From positions 2,052-10,958 of the forward strand of contig DEHW01000238.1 in NCBI GenBank assembly GCA_002352135.1: a stretch of 8,907 nt of DNA, given 5' to 3'. The translations under genes and the position numbers were made by a program. Shown one piece after another: positions 6,123 through 8,907 of this stretch. Every line of letters begins with the position of its first letter. The first letter of the stretch is position 1. The notes beneath the pieces are model-generated. The model did not search any database. It was not told where the DNA came from and saw only the letters and a list, made by a program, of their open reading frames with translations. This DNA is from Lysobacterales bacterium UBA2790. GTDB taxonomy: Bacteria; Pseudomonadota; Gammaproteobacteria; Xanthomonadales; Xanthomonadaceae.

Positions 6123-7175
6123 TCAAAACGCCTCGCGCTCCGCCTCCAGATACGCCAAGCTGGTGTACTTGCCGATGTTGTCGTCGAAGCCTTGCATCGT
6201 CTTGGCGCGCGCGGCGACGCGTGGATCCTGCAAGACCAGTGCTTTGACTTGATCGAGCGGGGTGCCGTCCTCGACAGCTTTGACGCAGGTTTCCCAGATG
6301 CCTTTCATGAAATCGCCGTAGCGCTGCAACAGGTCCTTGGCAGGGTGTCCGTGGCCGGGTAGCCAGAGTTGTTCACCGGCGGCGGAACTCAGGGCGTCGT
6401 AGTAGGCGAAGGTGCCAGGATAGCTGCCATCGTCCATGTTGGCGATGCGATTGCCCATGGCGATATCGCCGATCTGTGTGACCTTGTCTTCGATAACCTC
6501 GACACTCAGATCAGCCGGTGTATGCGCGTGGCCGTAGAAGTGCATGCGCAGGGTGACGTCGCCAAAAGAAAACGTCTGCCCATGCTCAACCGCGTGATTC
6601 GGCGCGACCACCACTGTGCCCGCCGTGGCATGTTCGGTCCATTGCTCCAGCGCTTGCTGCCACATCTTGCCGTCATAGCTTTGAATGCGCTCGATGGCAG
6701 GCTGCAACGCGTAGATCGGCAAGTCATCGCCAAAGGCTTCGGCGAAGGCCTGATTCCCCAGCCAGTGATCGCCGTGATAGTGGCTGTTGAACACGGCGAC
6801 GACCGGCTTCGGCGTGAGTTGGCGGATCATCCGGATGGCCATCTGACCAATCTGCAGCGAGGAGCCGGAATCCAGCACCACGACGCCGTCTCGCGTCAGC
6901 ACGAAGAAGATATTGGACATCATTCCCTGGTTGCGCGCGGTGGGAAAACCATCCTCGGCAAAGATCATCCAGACGTGTTCGGAGACTTGTTGTGGCGCGA
7001 TGTCGGGCATCGCCGGGCCAAGCGGATTGGCGGTCGTCGATGGCGTTGCCAACAGATTCAACGGCATCGATGCGCCTGCCGAAGTGAGCGCGACCGCGCT
7101 GGTGAGGCGCTTCAGAAAATGACGTCGTGCCAAGCGGGTGACGGCAATGGAACAAGGGGCTGGCAGGTCGCGCAT
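6123..7175 (-). CDS. Tat-exported metallo-beta-lactamase-fold hydrolase
   Basis: The 350-residue protein is a metal-dependent hydrolase of the MBL superfamily; the substrate cannot be told from sequence. A twin-arginine signal is visible: ARRHFLKRL at about residues 17-25, then a hydrophobic stretch (TSAVALTSAGASM). This implies export in folded form to the periplasm. The dinuclear metal site looks complete: SHYHGDH gives H132, H134, D136 and H137, GHAHTPADL gives H218, QIGDIAMGN gives D237 and LPGHGHPA gives H275. VVVLDSGSS upstream is the usual beta-strand before the first motif. The ATG at 7175 is preferred because AAGGA (7183-7187) lies seven bases upstream; in-frame GTG and ATG codons near 7208-7203 lack such a site. 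It is monocistronic, convergent with yebC and divergent from the acetyltransferase gene. SoxH-like or glyoxalase II-like enzymes are relatives. A true beta-lactamase is possible but not indicated. Confidence 0.85.
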   Translation of the reverse strand: MRDLPAPCSIAVTRLARRHFLKRLTSAVALTSAGASMPLNLLATPSTTANPLGPAMPDIAPQQVSEHVWMIFAEDGFPTARNQGMMSNIFFVLTRDGVVVLDSGSSLQIGQMAIRMIRQLTPKPVVAVFNSHYHGDHWLGNQAFAEAFGDDLPIYALQPAIERIQSYDGKMWQQALEQWTEHATAGTVVVAPNHAVEHGQTFSFGDVTLRMHFYGHAHTPADLSVEVIEDKVTQIGDIAMGNRIANMDDGSYPGTFAYYDALSSAAGEQLWLPGHGHPAKDLLQRYGDFMKGIWETCVKAVEDGTPLDQVKALVLQDPRVAARAKTMQGFDDNIGKYTSLAYLEAEREAF

Positions 7176-7205
7176 GCGCGTATCCTTGGGTCGTGTACTT
7201 GTCAT

Positions 7206-7215
7206 CACTATAGTG
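7206..7215. promoter_or_regulatory. 10-bp palindrome CACTATAGTG in the divergent intergenic region
   Basis: This perfect palindrome lies between the divergent hydrolase and acetyltransferase genes. On the minus strand it includes TATAGT, a fair -10 hexamer (five of six bases), which would start the hydrolase transcript about 25 bases before its ATG. I find no good -35 at the right distance. It could be a -10 element, a small operator, or chance. Confidence 0.3.
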
Positions 7216-7295
7216 CAGCGCAGGCACGCGACACTGGACCAATGCGCCCTCGTCAGTCACGACCCTCTGATCACCCTCTACGACGCCAATCGACC

Positions 7296-7736
7296 ATGCC
7301 AGTGACTCCGACTTCCATTGTGATCCGATCAGCGACCCGCGATGACATGGCCGACCTTTGGTCCGTGCGCTATGCCGTGACCGAGAACACGCTGACGCCC
7401 GGACGGATTTCCGACGCCGAGTTGCTGGCGTCCATCGAAGACAGTGGTCGCGGCTGGGTGGCGCAGGTCGAGGGCCGTACCGTCGGGTTTGCCATCGGAA
7501 TGCTGGATGGACAGATCTGGGCGCTCTTTGTGCTGCCCGCGTATCAAGGGCGAGGTATTGGCGATGCCTTGCATGAGCGGATGCTCGCGTGGTTTGCAAG
7601 CCAGCCTGTGCCGCGCCTTTGGTTGAGTACGGGAACGCAGACGCGTGCTCGACAGTTCTACCTCGCGCGCGGCTGGCAAGAGAGCGGTCCCTATGGTTCA
7701 GACGAAGTACGGATGGAACGCGGCAACCCAGGATGA
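7296..7736 (+). CDS. GNAT family N-acetyltransferase
   Basis: The 146-residue protein is a single-domain GNAT enzyme that would transfer an acetyl group from acetyl-CoA to an unknown amine. It starts IVIRSATRDDMADLWSVRYAV, the usual first strand and helix. The acetyl-CoA motif A is ALFVLPAYQGRGIGDALHE, with the pyrophosphate-binding QGRGIG at residues 84-89. RARQFYLARGWQESG is the C-terminal GNAT signature. The frame is open far upstream, but the domain begins directly after the ATG at 7296. No clear Shine-Dalgarno precedes it, so the start is less certain than the domain; GTG codons at 7302 and 7320 are alternatives. Its last 46 bases overlap, tail to tail, the end of the exonuclease gene on the other strand. 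Confidence 0.88.
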   Translation: MPVTPTSIVIRSATRDDMADLWSVRYAVTENTLTPGRISDAELLASIEDSGRGWVAQVEGRTVGFAIGMLDGQIWALFVLPAYQGRGIGDALHERMLAWFASQPVPRLWLSTGTQTRARQFYLARGWQESGPYGSDEVRMERGNPG

Positions 7737-8668
7737 GTGACGGCAGATGCCATGACGCTATCGGACTGCGTTTGCGCATCGATCAGACGCAGGAACAGCG
7801 CGGCAAGCGTGACGACATCCTGATGGTTATGTGCGGCAACGCGATGCAGGTTGTGCGCGTCACCACCGCGAAGGTAGCCAAGCCAGGCAGCGGGGGCTTC
7901 GCTGCCGGGCAGGTCATCATTGCGAACGATGTCGAGCAGGTGACGTTCGATGGTAGCGAGGCGGCAGTTCTCCCAAATGCCGCGCCAAAAGCGTCGAGTG
8001 GGAAACAACAGATCGACATGATCGAGTGCGCTCAAGGGTTCCGGCAGTCGGGCCAGTCGATAGCGCGCCTTTAGCAACGGCGCGTCGTAGCAGCGTCCGT
8101 TGTAGCTCGACAGTACGGTGCGTGGTCCAAGCCAGCTTGCGAAGACGCGTAGCATCGCGGCTTCCGCGGCCAAGGTGGACAGTGTGAGTTGGCGCACGCG
8201 CAGGCCAGGCTGGTTCTCCGCATTGGTCGTCCAATCCGCCGCGCCGATCATGAAGGCGCGTGTGCCGACACCACCCGAGAGGCCGGTCGTTTCGGTATCG
8301 AAGAACAACAGGTCGCTCGGTTCGATGGTCTCGTCGTGGCGTTTGGCAAATGCCAGCGACAAGGACTGGGTGGGTATCGCTTGCGGCATCCATTGTTCGC
8401 GCAGCCAGAGACCCGGCGCGATCTCATCGCCCGGTGGAACGCGCGGCGCATCGGCGACATGACGCGTTGGCGTGCCGCATCGCTTGGCGACTTCCCGGTG
8501 TCGCGTGTACAGCAGGCGTTGCAGAGTCAACCTCTCGGCAGTCGACTCGTGTTCGCGCATTGGGGCTTGTGCTGGCGTGTGTGCCTTTGAATTGACTTCC
8601 GCCACGCTCGCGTTTCGGTCGCCCGCTTGCTGACGCCATTGCCGTAGACGTTCCAGACTCAGGCTCAT
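7691..8668 (-). CDS. RNase H-like (DEDD) exonuclease, YprB/MrfB family
   Basis: The 325-residue protein carries a DnaQ/RNase H-like fold with DEDD-type catalytic acids: LLFFDTETTGLSGG (D124, E126), SSYNGRCYDAPLL (D195) and AAHNHQDVV (H280, D284). The N-terminal 70 or so residues are polar, probably flexible, and lack a clear motif. The first half of the fold includes GLSGGVGTRAFMIG, typical of the YprB-type family. In Bacillus subtilis YprB (MrfB) is a metal-dependent nuclease that works with the YprA (MrfA) helicase in repair of mitomycin C DNA lesions. The same pairing is seen here: the ATG overlaps the stop of the DUF1998 helicase gene as ATGA, implying translational coupling; no strong Shine-Dalgarno is present. 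Its 3' end overlaps the acetyltransferase gene by 46 bases. The fold assignment is firm; the repair role is inferred from family and context. Confidence 0.87.
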   Translation of the reverse strand: MSLSLERLRQWRQQAGDRNASVAEVNSKAHTPAQAPMREHESTAERLTLQRLLYTRHREVAKRCGTPTRHVADAPRVPPGDEIAPGLWLREQWMPQAIPTQSLSLAFAKRHDETIEPSDLLFFDTETTGLSGGVGTRAFMIGAADWTTNAENQPGLRVRQLTLSTLAAEAAMLRVFASWLGPRTVLSSYNGRCYDAPLLKARYRLARLPEPLSALDHVDLLFPTRRFWRGIWENCRLATIERHLLDIVRNDDLPGSEAPAAWLGYLRGGDAHNLHRVAAHNHQDVVTLAALFLRLIDAQTQSDSVMASAVTHPGLPRSIRTSSEP

Positions 8669-8907
8669 GTGCTGGCCCCGGCATGCGCAGAGGTCTGCAG
8701 CAATTCCAGTACGCGCTTGCTCAGCGCACGCAGGCTGGGCGACGCGTTGGGAGATTCGCCGGCGCGCTCCTGCGTCGCCAGCACCGGTCCCACGCAGGCG
8801 GGGCATCCCGCCTGACAATCACAGTCGCTGACCAGTTGCAGTGCGCGTTGCAGTAGTTCGCCCTGACGCCGCCACAAGGGTTCGGACAAACCCACGCCGC
8901 CGGGGAA
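8665..8907 (-). CDS. DUF1998 (MrfA/YprA-type) DEAD/DEAH helicase, C-terminal fragment
   Basis: Only the last 80 residues are in the window; the start lies beyond the right edge. FPGGVGLSEPLWRR opens the fragment, a common lead-in to the end of DUF1998 helicases. It is followed by a four-cysteine cluster, CDCQAGCPAC (positions 8794-8823), the zinc-binding signature of the DUF1998 region in MrfA/YprA-type ATP-dependent helicases. The helicase core motifs (Walker A, DEAH) cannot be checked here. The gene ends in TGA overlapping the ATG of the exonuclease gene, so the two form an operon on the minus strand. Other DUF1998 proteins exist, such as DISARM DrmB and DpdJ, but the adjacent YprB-type exonuclease favours MrfA. 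Confidence 0.85.
   Translation of the reverse strand, partial: FPGGVGLSEPLWRRQGELLQRALQLVSDCDCQAGCPACVGPVLATQERAGESPNASPSLRALSKRVLELLQTSAHAGAST

Noticed and set aside
6369..7295. A long upstream extension of the acetyltransferase frame
   Set aside because: The extension is antisense to the hydrolase gene. The GNAT domain begins right after the ATG at 7296, and nothing upstream resembles a domain.
6724..7779. A 351-codon minus-strand open frame
   Set aside because: It overlaps the hydrolase gene in another frame and the acetyltransferase gene in antisense. Its peptide is arginine-rich without any motif.
8665..8907. DISARM (DrmB) or other DUF1998 defence protein
   Set aside because: The neighbour is a YprB-type exonuclease and there are no methyltransferase or other defence genes in view. 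The rest of the helicase gene would be needed to be certain.

Overview
The window is about 8.9 kb of high-GC chromosomal DNA, most likely from a gammaproteobacterium of the Xanthomonadales (Lysobacterales). The reasons are the PilB N-terminus (MNGPANVNLVGITGITRRL, resembling Xanthomonas PilB), the lineage-type YebC start (MGRGPSIEGRK instead of the usual AGHSKWANIKHRK), the SlyX and DUF2058 genes, and palindromic repeats of the kind scattered through these genomes. These are judgements from memory of the families; no search was run.

Layout, left to right. (1) 1-1219, minus strand: the first 406 codons of the type IV pilus assembly ATPase PilB, cut by the window edge just after the Walker B region. 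(2) 1220-1907: a 688-base gap between divergent genes, holding three and a half tandem copies of a 124-125 bp repeat made of paired palindromes, then a plausible promoter. (3) 1908-2648: a secreted FkpA/Mip-like peptidyl-prolyl isomerase, followed by a perfect 12-bp hairpin. (4) 2772-4327: ugd (UDP-glucose 6-dehydrogenase) and slyX, overlapping as ATGA and followed by a terminator-like hairpin. (5) 4446-5855: a DUF2058 (YaiL-like) gene and a yebC-family gene, same strand. (6) 5856-6122: a convergent gap with one inverted copy of the repeat core. (7) 6123-7175, minus: a metallo-beta-lactamase-fold hydrolase with a twin-arginine signal and a full set of metal ligands. (8) 7296-7736, plus: a small GNAT acetyltransferase. 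(9) 7691-8907, minus: an RNase H-like exonuclease and the C-terminal end of a DUF1998 helicase, overlapping as ATGA. This pair matches Bacillus subtilis YprB/YprA, renamed MrfB/MrfA for mitomycin repair factors.

Most genes are housekeeping or envelope genes and do not form one pathway: pilus motility, periplasmic folding, UDP-glucuronate supply for surface polysaccharide, and translation support by YebC. The two parts most worth following up are the mrfAB-like nuclease/helicase operon at the right edge and the recently expanded palindrome array between pilB and the isomerase gene. I see no phage, transposase, CRISPR or tRNA genes, and no clearly new multi-gene system.
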